This document shows positions 1-7,119 of a DNA stretch of 9,846 bases, in pieces; position 1 is the first letter of the stretch; the number at the start of each line of letters is the position of its first letter. A program made the position numbers and the translations under genes. The DNA comes from Actinomycetota bacterium (GTDB lineage Bacteria; Actinomycetota; Thermoleophilia; Gaiellales; Gaiellaceae), in contig VGCB01000053.1 of NCBI GenBank assembly GCA_016870235.1, positions 1 through 9,846 of the forward strand, given 5' to 3'. The notes under the pieces were generated by a model. The model had not been told where the DNA came from and ran no database searches. It saw nothing but the letters and a program-made list of their open reading frames with translations.

Positions 1-193
1 GCGACGACGCCCTGGTGGTCGGGCGAGCCGGCCGCCTCGGTGAGCTCGCGCTCGCGCCGCATCTGGAGCCTGCGCAGCTCGCGCAGCCACGGCTGCGCCT
101 CCGTCGCGCGCGCGCTTGCCCACACCTCGAGCACCTGCCGGCGGCCGCGAAGCGCCTCGCGAACGGCGTTCCTGCCGTAGACGACGTCGCGAG

Positions 194-197
<4 letters not shown>
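1..197 (-). CDS. rlmB: 23S rRNA (guanosine-2'-O-)methyltransferase RlmB / TrmH family, N-terminal part (cut by window edge)
   Basis: The first 65 codons of a gene that continues past the left edge. From a GTG start the protein opens with VVYGRNAVREALRGRR and reaches SPDHQGVVA, the usual start of the small substrate-binding domain of RlmB/TrmH-type SPOUT methyltransferases. That family methylates a ribose 2'-OH in rRNA or tRNA using S-adenosylmethionine. The catalytic SPOUT domain with its knotted SAM site lies outside the window, so the exact target (G2251 of 23S rRNA in E. coli RlmB) is inferred from family and position. The GTG start overlaps the cysS stop in the string GTGA, which suggests translational coupling with cysS. 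Family assignment is fairly sure; the split between RlmB and another TrmH paralogue is less so. Confidence 0.85.
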
Positions 198-1486
<1,289 letters not shown>

Positions 1487-1523
1487 CAGGCGATCCTACC
1501 CGCGCGCTTTTTCCGCTCCTCCG

Positions 1524-2585
1524 TCAGCGCGCGGCGGCACGGGCGAGCGCCTCGTCCTCGGGAAGCGCGACGAGGACGGCCCAGAGCTCCGGTCCGCGCT
1601 CGACGCCCGTGAGCGCGCGCCGGAGGGCGCGGAGATCACCGCCGACCGCCTTCAGCTCACGGAGGATCGCCCGGGCGGCGGCCTGGTCGAGCGGCCCGGG
1701 CGCGCCGCGGCGGAGCTCCGCGAACCGGTCGAGCGTCGGTACGGCCTCCGGCGGCGGCGCCCCCTCCGGCCGGCGCGCGAGCTGTGCTGCGATCTCCGCC
1801 GCCTCGGCCAGCGTGCGGGCGCCGCGAAGGGCCGCAACGGCCTGGACGGGCGCTTCCGCGGCGGCGGCGAGGTCGGCGTCGGTCATCGCCGCGATCGCGT
1901 CGATCGCGAGCCGGCCGATCCGGCCCCGGTCGAGCTGAATGTCGTGGGTCGGGAGGTCGAGCTCGTCCAGGTAGGCGCGAAGCGCCGCCGCCGGGATCCC
2001 GTCGCGGCGCAGGTCGGCGACGGCGACGGGACCGTGCCGCTTCGAGAGCTTCTTGCCGTCCTCGCCGAGGAGCAGGCCGACGTGGATCACCTCCGGGTAC
2101 TCGCCGCCGAGGGCCGCCGCGATCTCCTGATGAAGCGACTCGTTCGGCCGGTGGTCGGCGCCGCGGATCACGTGCGTGATCCGCATCTCCAGGTCGTCAG
2201 CGACCGTCGCGAGCTGGTAGGTGGCCGAGCCGTCCGCGCGGACGAGCGTCGTCCGTCCCAGTCGGATCGCGCCGTCCGGGTCGCGCTCGGCGCCGTTCGC
2301 GAGCGCCTGCCGGGCCGCGTCGGCGTACACGTCGGCCCGCTCGCTCTGGCGCACCGGCCCCTCCTCCCACCGCAGCCCGAGCCACCGGAGGTCCTCGAGG
2401 ATCGACTCCTCACCGCCTTCGACGACCCGCTCGGGATCGGTGTCGTCGATCCGCAGCACGAGGACGCCGGCGTGGCTGTCTGCGAATCCGCGGTTCGCGG
2501 TCGCCACGAGCGCGTTGCCGAGATGGAGCGAGCCGGTCGGGCTCGGCGCGAACCGCACGCGAGCGGACATGTCGTGAGCGGACAT
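1524..2585 (-). CDS. gltX: compact glutamate--tRNA ligase (GluRS)
   Basis: Class I synthetase that attaches glutamate to tRNA-Glu. FAPSPTGSLHLGNA (12-25) holds the HIGH-type motif, RIDDTDPER (45-53) follows, THVIRGADH (137-145) is the conserved block before the second half of the active site, and GKKLSKRHG (177-185) is the KMSKS-type motif. The end (LRALRRALTGVERGPELWAVL) matches the last part of the GluRS anticodon-binding region. At 353 residues it is 110-130 shorter than usual. About 70 residues are missing between RQSER (79-83) and DGSATYQLA, where the connecting peptide and zinc-binding cysteines normally lie, and about 60 more are missing after KLSKR. The start is uncertain: two in-frame ATGs, at 2585 and 2570, come from a 15-base tandem duplication and neither has a clear Shine-Dalgarno. 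GluQ (tRNA-Asp modification) is an alternative but lacks such a C-terminal tail. Confidence 0.88.
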   Translation of the reverse strand: MSAHDMSARVRFAPSPTGSLHLGNALVATANRGFADSHAGVLVLRIDDTDPERVVEGGEESILEDLRWLGLRWEEGPVRQSERADVYADAARQALANGAERDPDGAIRLGRTTLVRADGSATYQLATVADDLEMRITHVIRGADHRPNESLHQEIAAALGGEYPEVIHVGLLLGEDGKKLSKRHGPVAVADLRRDGIPAAALRAYLDELDLPTHDIQLDRGRIGRLAIDAIAAMTDADLAAAAEAPVQAVAALRGARTLAEAAEIAAQLARRPEGAPPPEAVPTLDRFAELRRGAPGPLDQAAARAILRELKAVGGDLRALRRALTGVERGPELWAVLVALPEDEALARAAAR

Positions 2586-2586
2586 G
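2539..2586. repeat. 15-base tandem duplication spanning the gltX start
   Basis: On the plus strand GAGCGGACATGTCGT is followed directly by GAGCGGACATGCCGT and then GAGCG again: two copies of 15 bases differing at one position plus a partial third, within about 2561-2595. On the coding (minus) strand this gives the repeated N-terminus MSAHD-MSAR and two candidate ATG codons 15 bases apart. The duplication keeps the frame, so it adds five residues before the FAPSPTG motif if the upstream ATG is used. The span given is approximate and includes the adjoining start of the conserved domain. Confidence 0.7.
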
Positions 2587-2621
2587 CCGTGAGCGTAGTG
2601 GGGCCGTCGCCGCGGCGGCGA

Positions 2622-3224
2622 TCAGCTGTCCGCCATCGTCACGTGGCCGGGCCACGCGGCGACGCGATCGAGCCAGGCGCGGATGGCCGGGTACCGCTCG
2701 AGGTCGAACCCGCCCTCATCCGCGACGTGGGTGTAGGCGAAGAGGGCGATGTCGGCGATCGTCGGGCGGTCGCCGACGAAGAACGGCCGCTCCGCCAGCC
2801 ATCCCTCCATCGCGGCGAGTGCCCGATTCCCACCGGCGAGCTTCGAGGCGATCGTCTCGGCGTGCTTCTCCGGCTCGCCGGAGTATGCCTTCAGAAACCG
2901 TGCAACCGCGATCGTCGGCTCGTGCTCGTACTGCTCGAAGAACATCCACTGCAGGACGACCGCGCGGTCGTAGCGGTCGTCGGGCACGAACGGCGTTCCC
3001 TCGCCGAAGTACCAGAGGATCGCGTTCGACTCGGCGAGCGGGCGGCCGTCGTCGAGCACGAGGGTCGGGACACGGAGCGCGGGGTTGAGACCGCCGATCA
3101 CGGCGGGGCGGTCGGAACGGTCGACGACCGACAGCTCCTGCTTCGCGAACGCGATCCCGAGGTGGCGCAGAAGGAGGCGCACCTTGTAGCAGTTGCCGGA
3201 GACCTGCGAGTTGTAGAGGAGCAC
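2622..3224 (-). CDS. glutathione S-transferase family protein
   Basis: Cytosolic GST-fold protein of about 200 residues. The N-terminal thioredoxin-like domain begins LLYNSQVSGNCYKVRLLLRHLG. It has the cis-proline of RVPTLVL (P53) and the ESNAILWYF helix start (E65-S66) that holds the gamma-glutamyl part of glutathione in the family. The C-terminal all-helical domain carries DRPTIADIALFAY, including the T-x-x-D N-capping box (T155, D158). I chose the GTG at 3224 because GAGAG lies 7 bases upstream and GST domains normally begin one or two residues before the first strand. The frame is open to an ATG at 3260, which lacks a Shine-Dalgarno and would crowd the divergent promoter. Actinobacteria mostly use mycothiol, so the true thiol partner and substrate are unknown. 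It lies 36 bases upstream of gltX on the same strand. Confidence 0.9.
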   Translation of the reverse strand: MLLYNSQVSGNCYKVRLLLRHLGIAFAKQELSVVDRSDRPAVIGGLNPALRVPTLVLDDGRPLAESNAILWYFGEGTPFVPDDRYDRAVVLQWMFFEQYEHEPTIAVARFLKAYSGEPEKHAETIASKLAGGNRALAAMEGWLAERPFFVGDRPTIADIALFAYTHVADEGGFDLERYPAIRAWLDRVAAWPGHVTMADS

Positions 3225-3272
3225 GTGGGGACTCTCGCAGGTCGACGCCCCGGGCTCCATTCGCGCTGCTGC

Positions 3273-3300
3273 TCGACGCGATCAGGCCGGTCGATAGAGT
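3273..3300 (+). promoter_or_regulatory. possible promoter for the 2-deoxyribosyltransferase-family gene
   Basis: TCGACG at 3273-3278 (4 of 6 to TTGACA) is followed after 16 bases by TAGAGT at 3295-3300, which fits the actinobacterial -10 pattern TANNNT. A transcript would begin around 3307, only a few bases before the ATG at 3311. With no Shine-Dalgarno in front of that ATG, the mRNA may be nearly leaderless. This is a pattern reading only. Confidence 0.3.
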
Positions 3301-3310
3301 CGCGACGCGA

Positions 3311-3781
3311 ATGAAGCTCTACCTTGCCGGCCCACTCTTCTCCGAGGCCGAGCGCGACTGGCTCGACGCGCTCGCGGGCCGGCTGCGTGCCGAGGGCTTC
3401 GAGTGCTTCGTGCCGCACGAGCAGTTCGACGAGCAACGCGACGTCACCGTCGACGACGTCTACGCGGTCGACGCCGCCGGCCTGCGCGGCGCCAACGCCC
3501 TCGTCGCCTGGATGGACGGGCCGATGTGCGACGACGGCACCGCCTGCGAGATCGGGATGTTCGCGCAGCTGGTCGCGGGCGGCGACCCACGCTATGTCGG
3601 CATCGTCGGGATCGCGACCGATCTCCGGCTGCAGCGGCGCCAGGGCAACGTCATCGGCGACGGACTGAATCTGTACGTCCTCGGCGCGATCCGCGCCTCG
3701 GGGCGGATGTGCTGGTCGGTCGAGGAGGCGATCGAGACGCTGCGCGCCTGGCGCGACGGACGCCGCGACGCTACGACGTGA
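3311..3781 (+). CDS. nucleoside 2-deoxyribosyltransferase family protein
   Basis: A 156-residue cytosolic protein of the nucleoside 2-deoxyribosyltransferase family (PF05014), whose members transfer deoxyribose between bases or hydrolyse N-glycosidic bonds of nucleosides or nucleotides. It opens MKLYLAGPLFSEAERDW, matching the phosphate/ribose-binding first strand. MDGPMCDDGTACEIGMFAQL (68-87) is the family signature, with E80 in the place of the catalytic nucleophile glutamate and D74/D75 nearby. GDGLNLYVLGAI (117-128) matches the closing conserved block. Length is normal. It is the only plus-strand gene in the left two thirds of the window, is divergent from the GST gene, and its end overlaps the end of the EthD-like gene by 11 bases. 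Salvage, nucleotide sanitising or a DNPH-like hydrolase role are all possible; the substrate cannot be read from sequence. Confidence 0.9.
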   Translation: MKLYLAGPLFSEAERDWLDALAGRLRAEGFECFVPHEQFDEQRDVTVDDVYAVDAAGLRGANALVAWMDGPMCDDGTACEIGMFAQLVAGGDPRYVGIVGIATDLRLQRRQGNVIGDGLNLYVLGAIRASGRMCWSVEEAIETLRAWRDGRRDATT

Positions 3782-4079
3782 GCTCGTTCTCGGTCACGAA
3801 CAGGCGCTCGCGTCGCGCCACGTGCGCCATCGAGTCGGCGACGACCTGCTTGCCGAGCTCCGACGCGTACGCCTCCTCGAACGATCGCCGGGAGTCGAAC
3901 CAGAGCTCGGTGATGCCGTCGAACTGCGCGTCCTGCGTCGTCACGAGGTTGAAGACCGCGCGCCGGAGCTCGGGCAGCTGGCGGGCCAGAGGCGCGTGCT
4001 CCTCGAGCCACCACTGCCGGAACTCGTCCCGGCTCATATCCTCGCGGCGCGCGAGCAAGATGATCGCCTTGAACGACAC
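3771..4079 (-). CDS. EthD-domain protein
   Basis: A 102-residue protein of the EthD family (PF07110), a small dimeric alpha+beta-barrel fold named after EthD of the ethyl tert-butyl ether pathway in Rhodococcus. MSFKAIILLARREDMSRDEFRQWWLEEHAPL (1-31) shows the first strand and the diagnostic W-x-x-E-H-A-P-L helix, with H28 as the usual conserved histidine. LRRAVFNLVTTQDAQFDGITELWFDS supplies the central strands. The start is GTG with a very strong Shine-Dalgarno (AGGAGGAGGA, 4081-4090). Only 11 bases separate it from the PF06684 gene upstream, so the two are surely cotranscribed. No enzymatic residues can be assigned; EthD-like proteins are often accessory to oxidative or catabolic pathways. 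Its 3' end overlaps the convergent nucleoside transferase gene. Confidence 0.9.
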   Translation of the reverse strand: MSFKAIILLARREDMSRDEFRQWWLEEHAPLARQLPELRRAVFNLVTTQDAQFDGITELWFDSRRSFEEAYASELGKQVVADSMAHVARRERLFVTENELTS

Positions 4080-4080
4080 G

Positions 4081-4090
4081 TCCTCCTCCT
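4081..4090 (-). promoter_or_regulatory. strong Shine-Dalgarno of the EthD-domain gene
   Basis: On the minus strand AGGAGGAGGA fills the whole gap between the TAG stop of the PF06684 gene and the GTG start of the EthD gene. This fixes the GTG start and points to coupled or re-initiating translation. Confidence 0.8.
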
Positions 4091-4642
4091 CTACGCCGGC
4101 TTGCGGACGCGGGCGAGCGGCCTGCCGCCCGTCGCCAGGGCGAGGACGACGACCATCTCATCGGGGCGCGGCGCGTCGCCGACCCCGAAGTCGACCGCGT
4201 CCATCTCGTCGAAGCTCCAGACGTCGTCCTTGTTGCCGATGGGGACGGTGATCGTCGCGCCCGGGCCGGCCACCTTCTTCGTCGACGGGATGATCGCGTG
4301 CCCGTGGTCGACGGCGGCCCGGACGGGGGCTCCGAACCGGGGATGGAGCACGGCGGCCGCATGCTCGAGCTCGCCGTCGAACCCGACGATCGCCGCCTTG
4401 CCGTACGCCCGCACCTCGTCGGGCAGGCAGCCGAGCGCTTCGACGGCACGGGTGGCGAGGAGGCCGCCGAGCTCGGCGCCGTGATCGACGAGCTCCTGCA
4501 GGTCCTCGACGTAGCGACCGGCGCACGGGTTCGCGATCACGGCGGCCGCGACGGCGCGGCGCCGCGGCGGCTCGATCGACCGGCCTGCCTCCCGATGGAT
4601 CTCCTCCACCTGCACGATCAGCTTGCGGACGTCGACTCCCAC
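4091..4642 (-). CDS. amino acid synthesis family protein (PF06684)
   Basis: A 183-residue protein matching the PF06684 'amino acid synthesis' family along its full length: VIANPCAGRYVEDLQELVDHG (35-55), YGKAAIVGFDGELEHAAAVLHPRFGAPVR (80-108), AIIPSTKKVAGPG (116-128) and DAPRPDEMVVVLALATGGRP (156-175). Despite the family name no reaction is firmly established; structural work on a Bordetella member is recalled as showing a chorismate-mutase-like trimeric fold. Members often sit beside catabolic or hydrolase genes. The start is GTG at 4642 with no convincing Shine-Dalgarno, so it is the weakest point of the call. It is first in a two-gene operon with the EthD gene and is cut off from the DUF4389 gene upstream by a strong hairpin. 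Confidence 0.88.
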   Translation of the reverse strand: MGVDVRKLIVQVEEIHREAGRSIEPPRRRAVAAAVIANPCAGRYVEDLQELVDHGAELGGLLATRAVEALGCLPDEVRAYGKAAIVGFDGELEHAAAVLHPRFGAPVRAAVDHGHAIIPSTKKVAGPGATITVPIGNKDDVWSFDEMDAVDFGVGDAPRPDEMVVVLALATGGRPLARVRKPA

Positions 4643-4655
4643 GGCTCGCAGCGTA

Positions 4656-4689
4656 TCTCGTGGCGCCGTTTTGAGCCGGCGCCACGAGA
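4656..4689 (-). terminator. perfect 13-bp hairpin between the DUF4389 and PF06684 genes
   Basis: TCTCGTGGCGCCG (4656-4668) pairs perfectly with CGGCGCCACGAGA (4677-4689) around an 8-base loop (TTTTGAGC). It lies 10 bases past the stop of the DUF4389 gene and 13 bases before the start of the PF06684 gene. There is no run of T after it on the minus strand, so it is either a U-tract-free terminator, common in high-GC actinobacteria, or a 5' element of the downstream operon. Confidence 0.65.
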
Positions 4690-4699
4690 CACACGGGCG

Positions 4700-6091
4700 T
4701 CAGCCTCTGCGAAGGCCCGCGACGAGCAGGCCCGCGGAGACCGCGCCGAGCAGGAGCCCGGCACCGAGGACGCCAAGTGCGATCCAGAGGAGCGGATCGA
4801 GCTCCGCGCCGGCGCCGAGCTCGGCGTTGACGCCGGCGGAGCCGTCGGCGTTCATGACCACGATCCGCCAGGAGCCGTCTTCCGGGGCCCAGCGCACCGA
4901 CCGCTCGCCCGGCCCCGCGCTCGACGCCTTCCAGAACGTCTGCTCAGTCGGCGCGGCGGCGGGGCCGCCGGGAACGATGTCGTTGTCCCGATCGCTCTTC
5001 CCGAGGCCCGTGCCACCCCAGAGCGAGGTGTCGCCGACCTCGACGACGACGGCGTGGTTCACGCCCCGGAGGTACTGGTCGACGCTGGTCGCGGAAGCAA
5101 CCCCGACGAAGATCGGCCGGGCGCTCTCGCCGCGGATCCTGAGGTCGCCGACGATGTCCCGGACGAGCGAATCGGGGCCGCCAGTCTTGAGGTCGAAGGG
5201 CTTGGAAGCGATGGCGTACGTCGCCGTCGAGTACGTCTCCGTGGGCGACATCACGAAGCCGCCGTCACGGTTGAACTGGTCGACCGCGATTCCCGTGCCA
5301 CCGGCGGCGACGAGCCCGAGCGTGACGAGGCCGAGGATCGAGCCGGCGACGATCGCCACGACCCGCCCGAAGCCCGTCGGCCGGGCCCGAGCGGTCGGTG
5401 CGACGGTGGCAGACGTGCCGATCGCAACCGCGCCGCGCTCCTCACGTCCTCCGAGGTCGAGCCGGAACGGAGGATAGGCGTCGGTCATGAGCGCCGCGTA
5501 CGCGGCGACCCGGAGCACCCACCGGTTGAGTCCCAGCACGAGGTCGAAGATGCTCTGCGGGTAGCGACCCGTGAAGAGCAGCACGACGACGGCGACGAGG
5601 ACGAGAAGGTCGACGAGCCCGCCGCCGAAGCGCCAGTCGCCCGCCTGGTCGACCGCCCAGATGCCGCCGCCGACGAAGAGCGCGACCACGCAGTAGTGCG
5701 GGAGCGCGAGCAGCCACCACTTGACGAGCGCGAGCCCGCGGGACAGGCGCTCCGGATACGGGATCTCGAGCGTCGCCGGGTAGTCGGGCCGATCCGCGAG
5801 CGTGAACGGCGGGTAGCGGTCGGTCCCGTTCGCGCTGAACGAGTAGAAGCCGACGCGCCAGCTCCAGCGAAGCACCCCGACGTTGAAGTCGAAGAGCGTC
5901 CGCGGGTAGCGCCCGGTGAGGACGATCGAGAAGAGCGCGATCATGCTGACGCCGACGAACGCGACCCAGAGGATCGCGAGGACGACGACGTGCGGGATCA
6001 CGAGAAGCCACTTGACGAGCCACTTCCAGCGGCTCAGCCCGGGATCGAGCGATCCCTCGACCCGGACCGGATAGACGGGCACAGCCGTCAC
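4700..6091 (-). CDS. membrane protein with two DUF4389 repeats and an extracytoplasmic C-terminal domain
   Basis: A 463-residue integral membrane protein. Two DUF4389 units are visible: about 8-96 (YPVRVEGS, LVKWLLVIPHVVVLAILWV, LTGRYPRTLFDFNVGVLRW, TDRYPPF) and about 112-210 (IPYPERLSRG, LVKWWLLALPHYCVVALFV, FTGRYPQSIFDLVLGLNRW, TDAYPPF). A further membrane helix follows at about 241-271, then about 160 polar residues, probably outside the cell, ending in GSWRIVVMNADGSAGV, and a last helix at about 433-459 with a short basic tail. The start is the GTG at 6091, because a full-length Shine-Dalgarno lies 5 bases before it; the frame is open to 6154 but that extension (MLMRRRGAAAS) looks non-coding. 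DUF4389 has no known biochemical role; I infer only an envelope function. A hairpin follows the stop. Confidence 0.88.
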   Translation of the reverse strand: MTAVPVYPVRVEGSLDPGLSRWKWLVKWLLVIPHVVVLAILWVAFVGVSMIALFSIVLTGRYPRTLFDFNVGVLRWSWRVGFYSFSANGTDRYPPFTLADRPDYPATLEIPYPERLSRGLALVKWWLLALPHYCVVALFVGGGIWAVDQAGDWRFGGGLVDLLVLVAVVVLLFTGRYPQSIFDLVLGLNRWVLRVAAYAALMTDAYPPFRLDLGGREERGAVAIGTSATVAPTARARPTGFGRVVAIVAGSILGLVTLGLVAAGGTGIAVDQFNRDGGFVMSPTETYSTATYAIASKPFDLKTGGPDSLVRDIVGDLRIRGESARPIFVGVASATSVDQYLRGVNHAVVVEVGDTSLWGGTGLGKSDRDNDIVPGGPAAAPTEQTFWKASSAGPGERSVRWAPEDGSWRIVVMNADGSAGVNAELGAGAELDPLLWIALGVLGAGLLLGAVSAGLLVAGLRRG

Positions 6092-6096
6092 GGGAA

Positions 6097-6106
6097 TCAC
6101 CTCCTT
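6097..6106 (-). promoter_or_regulatory. full-length Shine-Dalgarno fixing the DUF4389 gene start
   Basis: AAGGAGGTGA on the minus strand, extending to AAGGAGGTGAT, is fully complementary to the anti-Shine-Dalgarno end of 16S rRNA. It sits at normal spacing before the GTG at 6091 and so overrides the longer open frame starting at 6154. Confidence 0.85.
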
Positions 6107-6150
6107 GCCAGTCGCCTCGATGCTCGCCGCCGCTCCCCGTCGGCGCATCA

Positions 6151-6172
6151 GCACGCGCGCGGATCCGCGTGC
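6151..6172. repeat. palindromic element upstream of the DUF4389 gene
   Basis: GCACGCG (6151-6157) and CGCGTGC (6166-6172) form inverted arms, and the 12-base perfect palindrome CGCGGATCCGCG sits at 6158-6169. It lies about 60-80 bases ahead of the GTG start, in the gap between the amidase and DUF4389 genes. It could be a repressor site or a leader hairpin; GC-rich chance palindromes are also common here. Confidence 0.35.
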
Positions 6173-6263
6173 AGCGAACTACGGCTGTTCGAAGCTCTGA
6201 GGACGCAGGGAGCGCTCGTAGCCCGCTAGGGGCGCGACCGAGGACGACGCAGCGCGCCGCCCA

Positions 6264-6284
6264 GCACGGCCAGACGGCCCGTGC
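6264..6284 (-). terminator. weak hairpin after the amidase gene
   Basis: GCACGGCC (6264-6271) pairs with GGCCCGTGC (6276-6284) with one bulged base and a 4-base loop. It lies about 19 bases past the amidase stop on the minus strand. No T run follows. A terminator for the amidase gene is the simplest reading, with modest support. Confidence 0.4.
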
Positions 6285-6302
6285 TCATGTTGTTGGAGCT
6301 TC

Positions 6303-7019
6303 TTAGCAGCCGCGATCGACGCGCCGCGGCGGCGGCCCGACCGGGACGCCCTCGCGCGCGAGCACCGGCCGCAGACGAGCGCGGTAGACGTCCATCGCCT
6401 CGCGCGGGAAGTCGGCGTGCGTCTGACAGCGCCAGCCCCGGTACGCCTCCCGGTGATACGGGCTCGTGACGGACTCGTTGTGGCCGATCACGTTCCCGAG
6501 CGAGATGCCGTACCGATCCATCAGCCAGGCCGCGAGCGCAAGCGACGCGCGCATCTGCGCCGCGTTCTCCAGCACCTGATCGTCCGACGTCCCGACATGC
6601 TCGACCCCGATCGCGGTCCAGTTGAGCCCGACCGTGTGCCGGCACATGATCGCGAGCCGCACGAGCTGGTAGATCGTGCCGTCGCGGTCGATCACGAAGT
6701 GCGTGCAGATCCCGGGCGTCTCGCCGAGCTCGCGATCGGGCGCGTTGGAGTGAAACGACCAGTAGGCGGAGGAGAACGTCGAGCTCGCCGTGTAGTGCTG
6801 CACGATCACGCGGGGGCGCTCGAGCCTCCAGGTGTCGAGACCGTAGTGGCGCTTCGCGTACGCGGCCGTATCGGCGAGGCGCTTCTGCGGGAAGGGAATC
6901 GGCTTCCAGACGATCTCTGGCTGCGGCGCCTCGTTCCCCTTCGCGGCGGCGGCCCCGCCGGCGAGGAGCCCGGCGAGCGCGACTGCGACGACGAACCGGG
7001 CAAGGGGCGGGAGCGGCAC
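6303..7019 (-). CDS. secreted N-acetylmuramoyl-L-alanine amidase (Amidase_2 family)
   Basis: A 238-residue zinc amidase that would cut the bond between N-acetylmuramate and the first L-alanine of peptidoglycan. From the GTG start a hydrophobic signal segment (LARFVVAVALAGLLAGG, 6-22) is followed by AAAAKG, a likely cleavage zone, so the enzyme is exported. The PF01510 motifs follow: VQHYTAS with zinc-ligand candidate H75, THFVIDRDGTIYQLV, CRHTVGLNWTAIGVEHVG with catalytic-type E140, VIGHNES with H180, and THADFP with D203 in the place of the AmpD third ligand. The frame is open to 7121, but that start would overlap the start of the divergent HU gene and adds a non-signal-like stretch. The Shine-Dalgarno before 7019 is poor, so the start is inferred from the signal peptide. 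Cell-wall turnover is likely; a recycling or immunity role is less so. Confidence 0.9.
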   Translation of the reverse strand: MPLPPLARFVVAVALAGLLAGGAAAAKGNEAPQPEIVWKPIPFPQKRLADTAAYAKRHYGLDTWRLERPRVIVQHYTASSTFSSAYWSFHSNAPDRELGETPGICTHFVIDRDGTIYQLVRLAIMCRHTVGLNWTAIGVEHVGTSDDQVLENAAQMRASLALAAWLMDRYGISLGNVIGHNESVTSPYHREAYRGWRCQTHADFPREAMDVYRARLRPVLAREGVPVGPPPRRVDRGC

Positions 7020-7038
7020 CTGTCCACATGGTGCCGAC

Positions 7039-7063
7039 CCCGGCGCAGTCGCGCCGCGCCGGG
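7039..7063. repeat. inverted repeat in the divergent amidase-HU promoter region
   Basis: CCCGGCGC (7039-7046) and GCGCCGGG (7056-7063) form a perfect 8-base inverted repeat around a 9-base spacer, in the 100-base region between the divergently read amidase and HU genes. It could be a shared operator or a leader hairpin. I could not pick out convincing -35/-10 boxes for either gene. Confidence 0.35.
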
Positions 7064-7107
7064 CGCGACAGCCGACGCTGCCGCAAGACTGGACGAGTCT
7101 GTCATTC

Positions 7108-7115
7108 GAAAGGAG
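7108..7115 (+). promoter_or_regulatory. Shine-Dalgarno of the HU gene
   Basis: GAAAGGAG at 7108-7115 is followed by TCCC and the ATG at 7120. It supports that start over any in-frame upstream alternative. Confidence 0.75.
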
Positions 7116-7119
7116 TCCC

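Noticed and set aside
1524..2585. Reading the short GluRS as glutamyl-queuosine tRNA(Asp) synthetase (GluQ)
   Set aside because: It keeps about 170 residues after KLSKR, including the LRALTG-type GluRS tail, which GluQ lacks; kept only as a lesser alternative.
4298..6229. Plus-strand open frame of 643 codons opposite PF06684 and DUF4389 genes
   Set aside because: Low-complexity D/E/R-rich shadow; the minus strand carries recognisable families with good start signals.
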